NCBI GenBank assembly: GCA_025602905.1
Contig: JAHLKI010000001.1
Coordinates: 2,418,001-2,482,000 of the forward strand
DNA from: Phlyctochytrium arcticum
Taxonomy: Eukaryota > Chytridiomycota > Chytridiomycetes > Chytridiales > Chytridiaceae
Length of the DNA: 64,000 bases
Reading direction: 5' to 3'
A program made the translations under genes and the position numbers. Positions 34,759 to 45,663 of the stretch are shown here, in pieces (the first letter of the stretch is position 1; each line of letters starts with the position of its first letter). The notes beneath the pieces were generated by a model. It ran no database searches. It had not been told where the DNA came from and worked only from the letters and a program-made list of their open reading frames with translations.

Positions 34759-36568
34759 ATGATGGACCTGGATACACCTATGGATTCCTTTCCCCCTTCC
34801 GGGTCTCGCCGACCGGCAGACAGTTGGGGTGAATCTTGGGAAGAAAGTGGAGATAACAAGAAGAAACGAACGGCAAAGATAACTGTGCAAAACACGAGCA
34901 TCGATCTGGATGTATTTGCCGCCAATTATACAGGTAACCGGTTGCATTGCAGAAATCCTGTGCAAGATCCTTTGCTGACAGGTTCTTGGACCAACGCAGG
35001 CCATACCAAATATGAACGACTCCTGTTTATCGCTGAGCGCTGTCCTCCTCTGGCAGCCGAGGCCTACCGAATGGCGTTGGCCGAGATTAAGAAGACCATG
35101 GATGTGAACAAGTATACGAACGTGTACTTGAAGTATCAGGAAGCCCGGGGTGAGGGTGCCGACCCAATAGATCAGACTTGGGTGGAGACCACCCGGACAG
35201 CGCAGCGACAAAAGTCAGAGAGGTTGGAGCGGGAGTTGAAGGACTACAAGATTAATCTGATCAAAGAGAGTATACGGGTAAGATTTTCGTAGTCTTTGTC
35301 TGGTCCGCTGAACGCTCACTAACATGAGATCATCTCAAGATGGGTTACAATGATTTGGGCGATCACCTTTACGATTGCGGGGACCTGACCGCCTCCCAAA
35401 GGCATTACATGAAGGCTCGCGACTACTGCACAACATCAAAGCATATCGTAGACTGGGCTCTCATCATGGCCAAAGTAAGTCTATCAGTTTAACATGTCAT
35501 CTCGCCCCATTTGCTCATCCCCGGTTTTACAGCTTAGCGTGGCCCAGGGCAATTTCACGCATATTCAAAGCTACGTTTCCAAAATAGAGACTACGCCCGA
35601 AATCCCCGATCGAAAACTGGTCAACAGCAAACTGGCTTGCATCATGGGCCTGGTGCATCTGGACGGGTCAAAGTACAAAAAGGCCGCTCGAAGCTTTCTG
35701 GACTGTAGCTTTGAACTCAACAACCAATTCACCGATGTGAGTATTCCCCTCCTGCCAGACACCCATGGCTGATTCTAACCTATGCTAATCAGGTCATGTC
35801 ACCCAACGATATTGCAATCTACGGCACACTCTGCGCACTCGCATCCTTTGATCGCGCCGAACTCAAAAGCCACGTCTTTGACAATAATGAATTCAAACAG
35901 TATCTCGAGCTAGAGCCCCAAATCCGGGAATTACTCAACTGTTTTTACAACTCGCAATATACCGCTTGTCTTGAATCGCTTGACAGCCTTCGCGTAAGTT
36001 CATTTCCGACCCTTTCTTTCCCACCGCACCAAGTTTTCTTAAATTTGATATAGAATGACTTGTACCTCGACTTTTGGTTGCATGCCCATGTGGATGCCAT
36101 CTACGACAGTATTCGGCGACGGGCCCTTGTCCAGTACTTTACCCCCTTCCTCTCGGTGGATTTGGAACGGATGGCACGCGCCTTCAATTCCAGTTTGGCG
36201 AGTCTGGAAGAAGAGCTCACTGAACTCATCTTGGCCAAGGAGATTAACGCGCGTATAGATAGCCACAATAAGGTAAACAAGAAATATCACCCCTCCATTT
36301 CCTTTCGGTTGACTCAATCCGAAACAGGTATTGCGGGTAAAATCGACGGATCAGCGGAGCAGCATTTTCGCCAAATCCATTACGATGGGCGAAGACTATC
36401 AGCGGCAAGTGCGACAAGCTATTACCCGGATGAAGTTGATACAAGCGGATCTGATAGGTTTGTTTGTCTCCTCATTCTTGTTTGCGGACCAAAATGTTTA
36501 CATTGTCTATAGTGCGACCGGAGAGGTCGGAGAGGTCGGAGCGGGCTGAACGAGATGTCCATGCTTGA
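34759..36568 (+). CDS. CSN1: COP9 signalosome subunit 1 (PCI-domain)
   Basis: Exons 34759-35277, 35340-35474, 35533-35736, 35793-35993, 36054-36272, 36328-36457, 36513-36568; 487 aa. Family motifs: RLLFIAERCPPLAAEAYRMAL, the helical repeat MGYNDLGDHLYDCGDLTASQ (shared by CSN1 and Rpn7), HIVDWALIMAK, then the PCI domain (SPNDIAIYGTLCALASFDR, LLNCFYNSQYTACLESLDSL, LERMARAFNSSLASLEEELTELI). CSN1 is a scaffold of the complex that removes Nedd8 from cullins. The tail is unusual: exon 7 encodes three near-repeats of ERSERSERAER. CSN and BTB proteins both belong to cullin biology, which is noteworthy given the BTB array 5 kb away, though this may be coincidence. Confidence 0.94.
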
Positions 36569-36704
36569 TGAAGGGGGCAGAGCTCTAAAGTATCTTTTTT
36601 CCTTCCCTCGCTATCTATATTTGTACATAACATGCTTGAACCACTAGTCTCTTTTTGCTCTGGTATGACTTCTAAATAGTGTAATCTCAACTGATACATT
36701 ATGG
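36569..36704. other. Convergent 3' spacer
   Basis: 136 bp between CSN1 and the PPR gene; no gene. Confidence 0.5.
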
Positions 36705-39314
36705 CTACTTTAGTTGTTCTACCTGACGCCGCCACTCGAGAGCTTCACGGTAGGCCTTTCGTTCTATGTCCTCAGTATCCACAACAGCGGCAGCAGAGTC
36801 AATCCCGTCAGCACGCCCATCATCGGGATAGGAAAGCCAGTCAGGGAGATCATGGGTCAATGGCCAGTCCTCGGCCATCGCCGCGGCAGTCTCCTCATCC
36901 GTCAGGAGAGATCCATCCACTCGATCCATCGCGGCTAATTCGGCTTTCAGAACCTGCGCTTTATCAGGCATACCCTGCTCCTCAAACATGGTGTGTAATA
37001 TCGACAATGTCTGTCGAAGGGGTGGGATACCCCCCTCAATCATGTTCACGTATAACCGCTCGGCCTCGTCTGTTTCGTGGTATTGGGCGTGGTTGTAGAT
37101 GGCGGCGTTGTAGAGGTGAGAGCGAAACTCGGGGGTTTGCTGTAAAATGGCGGTAAAGGAGGATGTCAGGAGGCGAAATGGTGAGTAGTGTTTGGTGCGA
37201 TGCGGGGACGAAATGGGATGATGATGATGGAAGGTGGAAGAGTCGGTACCGTGGGGATGATGCGTGGCCCGTTCGGCCGATCCGGCCAGGGACAAGACGA
37301 GACTGTACACGACCGACAAGGCGTACACGTCGGGTATCATCCCGTGCTTTCCCACCAAGAAGGTGATGAGACTGATGCACGCCCGGTGGTTGCCGGACCG
37401 AGTGTACTGCTGTAAAAGCGGGTGAATGGTTTTAGAGTTGGGAATGATGCCGTCGGAGAGCATGTCACCCAGCAGCCGGGCGGCCCGCGGCGTTTGGCCG
37501 AGCGAGCACAGGGTATGAATGAGTGTGGAATAGGCTACCAGTAAAGGCGGAGCGCGGGATGTGCTAGAATGGTTGGGTGAAGGTATCGAGGGATCATTTG
37601 AGACGTGGGTATCGAGCCATTCCTTGGGATGATGACGCGACCGAGGATGATTCCGAAGCCGCTGTAAAACCTGAAAGGCCTGGTCCACTCGCCCTTCCCG
37701 TAAAAACTTTTTCAGCAAGAGAGACAGGAGAATGGGGTCTACTGCACTGCCACTCGGTGCATGCTGCAACGCCCAATGCATGATTTTGACTGCACCGTCA
37801 AGTTTTTTGGACCGGATGTAGGCATTCATCATCATGTTTAACATGACAGCATCGGGTTTAAAGTTTTGGAGTCGGAGCAGAGTTTCGTATTCTTGCTGAG
37901 CCCTTTCGGTTTCCTGGAACCGGATAAGATGGGATACGAGGGTGGCGCGGGTATAGTTTCCAGGATCAGTTATTTGGGCAGAACGAAAGTCTTCAAACGA
38001 TGCTAGGGCAGCAGGTAGATCGTTGCGACGAAAATATGCTGCTATTAAAGATGCGTAGGACGATGCCGAGAGGGGTATATTCAGGGAACGCAAGGAATCC
38101 ATCAAGATTTGTGCAGATGGAAGGGAGTCTTGTTTGAGGTAGGCATTGATGAGTGAGGTATATGCATAGGGGCTTGGTGTCAGACCACTGGCCCGAATAT
38201 CATCAAAAAGTCGCTGGGCCTGCTGTATCTGGTTTCGTAAAACGTAGGCTTCGACCAGGACGCTTTGTGTTTTCGCATCAGTCATCAAATCGTGACGGCG
38301 GAGTTCTTCTATAAAGTTGGCAAAAGTTTGCGACGCATCATTGCAATGTGAGAATGCCCGAATAAATTCACGGCAAGCGGTAGAACTACGCAAATGTCGC
38401 TGATCAATCATGTTGGTGAATAATTGTTCCAATAAAACAAAATCTCGTGTCTGCCCGGCCTGCTTGATCTGTTCCAAGAACTCAGAATGTCCGCCTGCCC
38501 AGTCTGTAGACGTCGAGTCGGTCACATATGCTAGTAGAACCTCTTTGACGGAATCCGCCAAATTGAGTAAAGGGCAGATGAGAGAGATGACTTGTTCGCG
38601 AGCCGCGAGTTGTGTATGGCGCAAGATCCGTTGGATTTTTGAAATGCTCATGACATGCCCGTCCGCTGTCATGGTCTGTACTAGGCTGAGCGCCTCATGT
38701 GAATCCATAAGAGATTCTCGACACTGGAGATAGATCCAATAGTCTTCTTCTACCAATCGCGCCTCAACAGCTCGCAGACAGCGCAACACCTGAACAAAGT
38801 CTACCTGAGCCGAGTGTTTTCTAGATCTACTCTTTTCAGAAGTGATCAAGTTCCAGAAGTGCCGCAGAGTGGGGTTGCTCAGGTACTTTGTTTGCAAGTC
38901 TTCTCGGACGAGTTGCTTGAAAGCATGGACGGCATTCTTGATCTTTCTTGTAGTGACGGCGGATTCAAAATCCTGGATGATGGGGGGAGTGCGGGCAGAC
39001 TGACGTTCAGCTTTCCGCTTTCCAAGGTATGCACATTTTTCTTGTCCCGGTAATGACTTTACAGTTCGTGCTTTGGTTATCTTGAGCGACGCTGGGAGAT
39101 TTGACGGTGGTGTTGGGCGTGTTGAGGCCACACGTCGTTGAGGAGGAAGGAGAAATGACAGGAAGAGAGTAGGTTCAGAGACATTCTTCAGCAAGTGTTG
39201 GTGGCGGGTTCTTGCTAGGAGCATTCGGCATCTTCCTTCCGTTCCTTTATTCTTGAGCAAATTGTCGAAATCCCGAGCCTCAAACGTCCTCAAATTCCAA
39301 ACCCAGATGCACAT
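36705..39314 (-). CDS. Mitochondrial pentatricopeptide-repeat protein
   Basis: A single uninterrupted 869-codon frame, in contrast with its intron-rich neighbours. Many 35-residue PPR units are visible from about residue 330, for example SVLVEAYVLRNQIQQAQRLF, YTSLINAYLKQDSLPSAQIL, YASLIAAYFRRNDLPAALAS and MLNMMMNAYIRSKKLDGAV. The second in-frame ATG (39224; MLLARTRHQHLLKN) begins a basic, acid-free presequence and is the better start: the preceding 30 residues contain acidic residues and do not look like a targeting signal. PPR proteins bind single-stranded RNA, and this one probably acts on a mitochondrial transcript or the mitoribosome. His-rich insertions (HHHHP) and a Tyr/Asp-rich end are additions. 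It resembles no specific named yeast protein to me. Confidence 0.9.
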   Translation of the reverse strand: MCIWVWNLRTFEARDFDNLLKNKGTEGRCRMLLARTRHQHLLKNVSEPTLFLSFLLPPQRRVASTRPTPPSNLPASLKITKARTVKSLPGQEKCAYLGKRKAERQSARTPPIIQDFESAVTTRKIKNAVHAFKQLVREDLQTKYLSNPTLRHFWNLITSEKSRSRKHSAQVDFVQVLRCLRAVEARLVEEDYWIYLQCRESLMDSHEALSLVQTMTADGHVMSISKIQRILRHTQLAAREQVISLICPLLNLADSVKEVLLAYVTDSTSTDWAGGHSEFLEQIKQAGQTRDFVLLEQLFTNMIDQRHLRSSTACREFIRAFSHCNDASQTFANFIEELRRHDLMTDAKTQSVLVEAYVLRNQIQQAQRLFDDIRASGLTPSPYAYTSLINAYLKQDSLPSAQILMDSLRSLNIPLSASSYASLIAAYFRRNDLPAALASFEDFRSAQITDPGNYTRATLVSHLIRFQETERAQQEYETLLRLQNFKPDAVMLNMMMNAYIRSKKLDGAVKIMHWALQHAPSGSAVDPILLSLLLKKFLREGRVDQAFQVLQRLRNHPRSRHHPKEWLDTHVSNDPSIPSPNHSSTSRAPPLLVAYSTLIHTLCSLGQTPRAARLLGDMLSDGIIPNSKTIHPLLQQYTRSGNHRACISLITFLVGKHGMIPDVYALSVVYSLVLSLAGSAERATHHPHGTDSSTFHHHHPISSPHRTKHYSPFRLLTSSFTAILQQTPEFRSHLYNAAIYNHAQYHETDEAERLYVNMIEGGIPPLRQTLSILHTMFEEQGMPDKAQVLKAELAAMDRVDGSLLTDEETAAAMAEDWPLTHDLPDWLSYPDDGRADGIDSAAAVVDTEDIERKAYREALEWRRQVEQLK

Positions 39315-39897
39315 GGCGCAGCCTCATTTACCTTTTTGAGCATCATGAACCAGCCACATCTCATGAAGCCGAAAATGGGTTAATGAGAAAGTTATGTCAC
39401 AGCATTGTCACCGCGTCACTTTTTCCGCCCACGATGAGCAAATCGCGCGAGAAAACTGCTGCTGGAAACCCGGTGGAAAGTCGGCTTTTTCCCAGTGCCA
39501 TCGATCCATATCGGGAAGACTTCTATCATATCATGGGGTCTTGGAGAATCTATATGTATTTTTTTAGTTGGCCAGTAGGAATCTCGACTGTAGATAGGTT
39601 TATCCTACGATCTTACCAAACCCGTTGTGTATATAAGTCCCCAGTCTCCTGTTACTGATGTTTTAAAGTTCATAAGTGGCAGAGATCACAGCTCAGGATC
39701 ACAGCTCCATCAACAAAACCAGCGCAGTCGAAGAAAGTATTAGGTTTAGATGTACGCCAAAATGTACGGCTTTGGCCCCACTGGCAGCCCGACATGATTC
39801 TTCTCGTGACGTACACCCGTCATCATTTCTCGCACTTTGGAATCATGACGGGCGGCGGGGTTTCGGCAATGTCATTATCGTAGCGCGGGGGGGAAGG
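39315..39897. other. Intergenic, divergent PPR / KGG genes
   Basis: No gene found. Contains the upstream region of the KGG-protein gene with GC-rich motifs (GGGCGGCGGGG, GCGCGGGGGGG). Confidence 0.45.
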
Positions 39898-39907
39898 TAT
39901 AAAAAGG
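39898..39907 (+). promoter_or_regulatory. TATA box of the KGG-repeat gene
   Basis: TATAAAAAGG, 108 bp before the start codon, followed by a C-rich leader and an A/C-rich 5' UTR. This is the strongest core promoter in the window and fits a highly inducible gene. Confidence 0.7.
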
Positions 39908-40005
39908 AGCACCTTCCCTCCAGGCTCCCGCAACCAGCTTTATACGCCGGCACGTGCTTTCAACTTATACTTCTCAAACTCATACCCACAAAAAACACAT
40001 AAACC

Positions 40006-40313
40006 ATGCCCTCCACCGGTAACCAGAACCCCGGCAATTTTGCCAACCGCTCCAAGGAAGAAGTCCAGGCCATCGCTCAAAAGGGTGCCGAAGCTCGCCA
40101 CAACAGTACGTCTCGTCGATCAACGTATGGCACATAAATCCTTCCGGCCTAATCTTTGTGTCATCTCGTATAGAATCTCATGAGGAAGAGTCTGCCATTG
40201 CCCAAAAGGCTGCTGCTACCCGCAAGGAGCGAGACCCAGATGCGTTCAAAAAGATGGGCGAGAAGGGCGGTCGCTCATCTGGCAACACGGAGGCCGGCGA
40301 CCAGGACGAATAG
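40006..40313 (+). CDS. KGG-repeat (Con-10 like) stress/conidiation protein
   Basis: Exons 40006-40105 and 40174-40313; 79 aa, highly hydrophilic. It carries the repeated stress-induced KGG signature: NFANRSKEEVQAIAQKGAEA and DPDAFKKMGEKGGRSSG, with a degenerate middle unit (EESAIAQKAAATRKE). Con-10 of Neurospora is made during conidiation and desiccation; bacterial GsiB-type proteins share the repeat and behave as hydrophilins. The strong TATA box and C/A-rich leader fit high conditional expression. No signal peptide, so probably cytosolic. Intron donor GTACGT and acceptor TATAG are canonical. Confidence 0.92.
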
Positions 40314-41055
40314 TCAGTTTGAGAGCCAAGTTTCATCATAAATACCTTTTATATCCCCCCCTCTGGTTGTATGCCCTCGAGATCCTAGGAATCCCTTGAG
40401 GCACATGCCTCTTTTGTAAATGTTTTTGTTTTCTTTTTCAACCCCACTTTTCCGATTGGGGAATTGTCCATAAACTTTCTTTTCATAAATTGAATCACTC
40501 TTGAACATATGCGCTCCTGCATGACCTACTGTTTGTATGTAACACCATATACGGAGGATGAGAGCAGGGATGAGAGTTGTGAATTGCCAAGCCCTGTCCA
40601 TTATATTGTCCATTATATCTAAGTGGGAAAATAGCATATTATGAGATGGCATAACTGGCAGTTGGGGACGACGGCTTTCTGAAAGGGCAAAGGCCAAATA
40701 AAATGATCACTCGAAGCATTTTCGTTGTAGATCTCGGATAATGCGTTGACCATCACTGATGACATCTGGAACCAGACACCATGATATTGACAAAAATTGA
40801 AGGGATTTGGCAGGCCGGACTTGACAAAAATCTTCTAAATTCTGCTGAGTGTCGCTATATTTCCAGTGATACGTAAGTGCGAATGGTGTTGGAAATATCA
40901 TACTACAACGGTGTATTTGTCTGACGGTTGCTGGGAATTCTCCCAAGGACTTCGGGAAATCCCGGGAGTCGCGTATTCCACTTATGTACTTCCGGTAACT
41001 TCCGATCACTCGATTGCCGGACCAAGAATCTCTTCGAGTCTTCGAGACCTTCAAG
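40314..41055. other. Gene-free stretch before the BTB array
   Basis: No supported gene. Open frames on the minus strand here are antisense to the 3' flank of the KGG gene and the 5' flank of the first BTB copy. Confidence 0.4.
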
Positions 41056-41880
41056 ATGTCGGCGGCAATTAACTTTCGAGAAAAGTTTCCTGTCGTGAAT
41101 CCTAGCAAAAGGAACAACCTAACCTTTAACGAGGATTTAGCCGATGTAGTCATCGAAGTCTGGCCATCCGCCACAAGTCTCGGCTCCGGTCCTGACCCTC
41201 CAACAAAACGACTCTGCACCGAACCAGCCGCACAACTCCCAGCTCATGCAGCAATCTTGGCGGGCAAAAACGAGTACTTTAAGGCACTCTTTAGCAATGG
41301 AATGGCCGAGACTCTAGAAGGCAGCCAGGCATTGTGTACGGTCGATACCAGTGAAGAAAAGAACATCCTACTTCAGCGACCCAAAAGGATTATCAGCATC
41401 AAAGGCTATTCCGTGGAAGCCGTCAAATACTTTATAGCACATCTGTACGACGACACGGAAGCCTGCGCTGCGCAAAACGACAATCGTTACAAGAGTGGGA
41501 AGAACTGCTGAGATTGGCTGACGAATACGAGAATTTCTCCTTGTTCGATATGGCCTCGTACGTACTCATGGATACATTTTTGAATGACCCCAGTGGAAGT
41601 TCAAATGAACATGTTATAACTTTACTTAACATAGGTAAGGGAAATCGGGGGTTTTTGTATTGACATCTTGAACCACTGAACTTACGGGTCTTTTTGGCAA
41701 CTAGCGTATGGATTTTCGGAAGGAATCAGTGAAATTTTAAGAAAGGGTTGTTGGTACTATTACGATCAGCATTATTTGGAAGTCCTAGGCACGAAATCAC
41801 TGACTGAGAACGCGAAAAAGTTTCTCAAAAACGATCTAGCTGTCGACCTATTTTTGAGGATGCAGCCAAGGGTCAGGTAA
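41056..41880 (+). pseudogene. BTB copy 1, frameshifted by one base
   Basis: Starts MSAAINFREKFPVV and follows the BTB family of this cluster (FNEDLADVVIEV; LPAHAAILAGKNEYFKALF; ISIKGYSVEAVKYFIAHLY). At about 41473-41477 it has four A where sister copies have five (GCGCAAAACG against GCGCAAAAACG). The frame is lost there and a stop follows at 41509-41511. Downstream the original frame stays open through the intron (41635-41704) and exon 2 to TAA at 41878-41880, with the usual YDQHYLEVLGTKSL motif. The break is therefore young, or a homopolymer sequencing error. If the latter, this would be a fifth intact copy. Confidence 0.8.
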
Positions 41881-43112
41881 ACCAGATGGCATACGTGGCA
41901 TTTGGATTGTCCGCTGGTTTCGTAGGATGTCATTCTGTTTGTGGGAATACTACCCGCCTTCATGTGCATTTGCGCTTGTATCTAAGCTGCTCAATCCGTC
42001 GCACACGGGGCCAAAAATTGATGTATTGACCAATAAGTCGCATCGACCCATTATCATCGTTGCCGCGCGGCCTCACTGTCTTCCATTGACAGTAAATCTC
42101 CCACGATGCCTGCGGTGTTAGTGGCTATTACTTTTGGTATATGTGTTTGTCCAACCTGAAATACATGGTTAGTGTTAACCCGTTACTGCAGTTTCCCATT
42201 CATTCTATTACTACCGTCACTGGCCGATCAAAGCCCAGTGGAGATTCGACGGACACGTACCCATGTAGGGTACTAGTTGGATCTCAGTCGTATGTCCACG
42301 ACCCGCAGAAGGATTGTCGACTATGATTTTTTTATACTTTCCTATTTTGGATGGCAAAGCATGTTATCCCCTCGTTGCTCAAATTTCCACATTCTGCACC
42401 AATTCTTGAGATGATTACTTTGGCAACAATGGGGCCGCTGGTTACTGGAGAGGTTACAGCAACCGAGAACTTTTCAGGGAGTATAAAAAATGCTAGCGAA
42501 TCAAAATGAGTTTGCCATTGACCTGGATGTACGCACTTGAGTATCACCCTTCAGACCTACTTACTGCAAAGTGGATAGCCTACGCTATAGTCACGCAGCA
42601 ACAGCATCTTCCATAGATTGTGGGGTTGTCATATTCAACACTGTCGTGCATAGCCGTCAAGATTTGATGAGATTGAGGTCCGCCGTGTAGCAGACTCTAA
42701 AGACACTGCCCCGATGACCGAGTGCCAGTTCTATTGCTCGAATCAGTTTTCGGGGAAGTTAGTCGGAGAGTAGAATAGCACAAGTAAATTGGAATAGTCA
42801 TATCGATGTTTGCTGCGCGACAACATGCGACATTATTCTCACGCGAATGGCAAGACGATGAGCGGAAGGAAGACACTGAGTCGGTTTCCGCGCCTAATTA
42901 CAGTTTCGGAGAGCGAGAGGACAATACGTATTTTATGCACTGTATCCGGCGGACGTTTGTTATTGAGCAGCTTATGTACACAAAACGGCAAATGCTTTAG
43001 GTAGCGCTCCCATAAACGATATCCCCCCTGCACTAACAATCATCGATTGGGACTCAAGAGGAGACCTTGCCCGCAGGCTTGTTTGAAGTCAAAATGCTGC
43101 GTTTTTCTTTGC
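41881..43112. other. BTB spacer with two 3' flank modules facing each other
   Basis: Contains the 3' module of copy 1 (about 41881-42040) and, inverted, that of copy 2 (about 43040-42800), both showing the shared TGTGCATTTG...GCTGCTCAAT landmarks. Between them, 42050-42800 holds no recognisable gene. Confidence 0.5.
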
Positions 43113-43974
43113 TCACTTGATGAGATTTGGCAGCACCTTCAAAAACAGGTCGGCGAGTAGTTCTTTCTTGAGGAGCTTTTTTTTCACCTTCTCGGTTAGT
43201 GTTTTTGTCCGGAGAACTTGCAAATAATTCTGATCAAAGTACCACCAACCACCCTCTCTTAAAACTTGACTGATCTCTCCAGGAAATTCATACGCTACTT
43301 GCCAAAAGATTGTTTAAGTTCGGTGGTTAACGATGACAAAGACACTCCCGATCTCAGCCAATTTCCTTACCTATATTGAGTAAGGCAAGAACACAATAAT
43401 GGGACGTTTCACCGGGACCATTCAAATAGTAACTCATCATTTCGTACGAGATCGCGTCGAACATTGAAAAACTCTCATATTCGTCGGCCATTTTCAAAAG
43501 GTGGAAGGCCATTACCAGATGCTCTGTTTCCGCATTTTCTGTTCCTCCTCTCTGCAGAATACAGTTTTTGGCGTCGTCGTACAGAAACGCTATGAAGTAT
43601 TTGACAGCTTTCACGGAATAGCCTTTGATACTGATGATCTTTTTGGGACTCTGAACGACGAGATTCTGCCCGTCAGTGGCATCAACAGTACACAATGTCT
43701 GGGTTGGTCCTAAAGTCTCAGAAATTCCGTTGGTGAAGAGTGTCTTGAAGTAGTTATTCTTGGCCGCTAAAATTGCTGCATGAGCAGAGAGTCGTGCAGC
43801 TGGTGGGGTACAGTCTTGCTGTTGTTTTTGTGGATCATCACCACAGTCGATACTTGTTTCCGGTGGGTAGACTTCGATTACTACATCAGCCAAATCCTCG
43901 TTAAGGGTTAGGTTGTTGCATTTGCTAGCATCTTTACGAGGAAACTTTTCTTGAAAGTTGATTGCCGTCATCAT
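43113..43974 (-). CDS. BTB/POZ-domain protein, copy 2 (intact)
   Basis: Exons 43974-43371 and 43294-43113; 261 aa, the longest intact member. Order: variable N-terminus (MMTAINFQEKF), BTB strand LNEDLADVVIEV, a divergent loop ending RLSAHAAILAAKNNYFKTLF, second loop (CTVDATDGQN), IISIKGYSVKAVKYFIAFLY, then a helical tail. Where sisters have the ..AAQKRQSLQEW helix it carries a different stretch (RGGTENAETEHLVMAFHLL). The exon-2 tail ends KELLADLFLKVLPNLIK. Minus orientation, opposite to most copies. BTB domains dimerise and often recruit Cullin-3; no second functional domain (kelch, MATH, zinc finger) is present. The intron donor is GTAAGG and acceptor AAGTAG. Two in-frame ATGs begin the protein. 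Confidence 0.88.
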
Positions 43975-44318
43975 CCTGAAATTCACGAGTGCCGTCCAAT
44001 TTCTTGAGCCGCAAAAGTGGGAAATATAAGATCATCCCTTCATTCTATCATTCCATAAAGTAGCTGAGAGCGTCCCATCATTCTCCACATTAACGTTTCA
44101 TGGCACGACTCGAAGACTGGTTTCACTCATATACCCAAGATACGCGCTTTCAACTCCGCTCAAAATAGGGTCCAAACGCTCTCTGAGACCTCGAGACGAT
44201 ACAAGAGAAACATGAAAAATTATTGTCCAGAGTTTTCTTTCAATCTTGAGAGTTCCATACAAGCTTTGCCGGCAATCCGATCAATTTTGCTGCGCAATTG
44301 GCAGTGAGTAGATCTGAT
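43975..44318. other. BTB spacer
   Basis: 5' flank of BTB copy 2; no gene. Contains diverged pieces of the family's upstream sequence in minus orientation. Confidence 0.35.
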
Positions 44319-44513
44319 CTGAGGGGCAATCCGAAAGGGCACACAGTATATACATTGGTGCTACATATTCGTTTCACCAATGCTTCCTTCATTGCGCAGC
44401 ATCCTCATGGTTATGACGATCTAGTGGTTTGAACTTGCACCGGTCAAGGATACTTTGCGTGAAACCTTCAAAATGTGGGGTTACAGAGAGAGCTGGACCC
44501 TTTTTAGAGCAGA
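44319..44513 (+). repeat. BTB 5' module (between copies 2 and 3)
   Basis: Diverged copy of the module described at 58697: CATTGGTGC, CCTTCATTGCGCAGCA, GGATACTTTGCGTGAAACC and GAGAGAGCTGGACCC in the same order. Confidence 0.7.
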
Positions 44514-45663
44514 AATGAGAATTCGTATCTTGAGAAGTTATCATTATACTATTTGATGCAAAAAATGCTATACAGCAATTTTGCGGGTCTTTGCAAGAGG
44601 CGTCAAGCGCAGCAGGCAAAAAGACTCATCTCACATAATCACATTTGACATTTGATATGCAAAAAATTTGTTGAGGCCATGATGTGGCGGCTTCCTGAGC
44701 TTGTTCTTGCAGTAGTCAGACATGTATAGAGGTATTATTGCCGTCCACGCATTAACGTGATATTGAATCCGATGGATGGATGGATGGATGGATAGATAGC
44801 ACCTCACGTCGCTCGTTCACACAGAGTCTGTCACAAGTAGTGTATTAGAAGTCCAAGGTTACAATACAAGGTCTGAGGCAGGACTATATGCGCATCTGGT
44901 GTAACTATGCTAAGCTCTACTGCGCTCTACTGCGCTCTACAAGTGACAGGTCATTTTCTGGCTGCTTATACACATTACGCATTTGATCCCAGATCATTCT
45001 AATGAAGAATTTCTTTGCTTGCAGTTCTTGGAGCGTCCACTTATGCGTCTCCATAGTCCAAAGCCCGCATCAAGAGACTCTTCGGAGATACAGTATCTCT
45101 TCTCTTCTGGAGCGGCTAAATCATACGGAATACTGCTTATGCAGCTGAAATAGATGATCTTGCTTTATCACTCTCATTTGTTGCATCTGCGTTTTCATCA
45201 CCGCTGCAGCACTTCAATGAAGGGTAAAACTAGCCTAGCACAGAGTGGGCGCACTACTAGCACGCCCACTCTACGTTTTTTGTCAAGATCCCAAGAGTCA
45301 GCCATATTCTTTAAACATCAATCGAAGTTCAAATGATTGTTGGATTTCACATCCCCAAACTACAAATGGTGAAGAAAATTCTTCATAGACCATCCTATGA
45401 AATTAAGAGACATATATGGAGACATTTTTAGTACGAAACACATATGGGAGACGCACACAGAACTTGTTGTGGGTCAGATCCTGGTTCAAATCTGCGATGC
45501 CCAAAGGGCGATTTCATTCGTGGCAAAGCCATGCAATTGAGACCGCGTCAAGAACTTCACATTGAAGAATGCCGGGATGTTCTGATCTACTTTAAGGAAT
45601 GGTGGTATGGTCTCGCTCCCTTTACCAGGTTCTGCACCCAATAGTCTCCTCAGGAATTCCAAA
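44514..45663. other. BTB spacer, 1.1 kb
   Basis: No supported gene. Includes a GATG/GATA microsatellite and an AGCTCTACTGCGCTCTACTG short tandem motif near 44915-44940. The string GGTTCAAATC at 45484 resembles a pol III B box, but no tRNA fold forms around it. Confidence 0.4.
44768..44798. repeat. GATG/GATA microsatellite
   Basis: Five or more tandem GATG units running into GATA units. Confidence 0.85.

Noticed and set aside
40314..40697. 127-codon minus-strand frame
   Set aside because: Antisense to the end and 3' UTR of the KGG gene, without splice or start support.
45470..45510. tRNA-like GGTTCAAATC string
   Set aside because: No cloverleaf: the T-stem does not pair and no A box or anticodon arm lies upstream.
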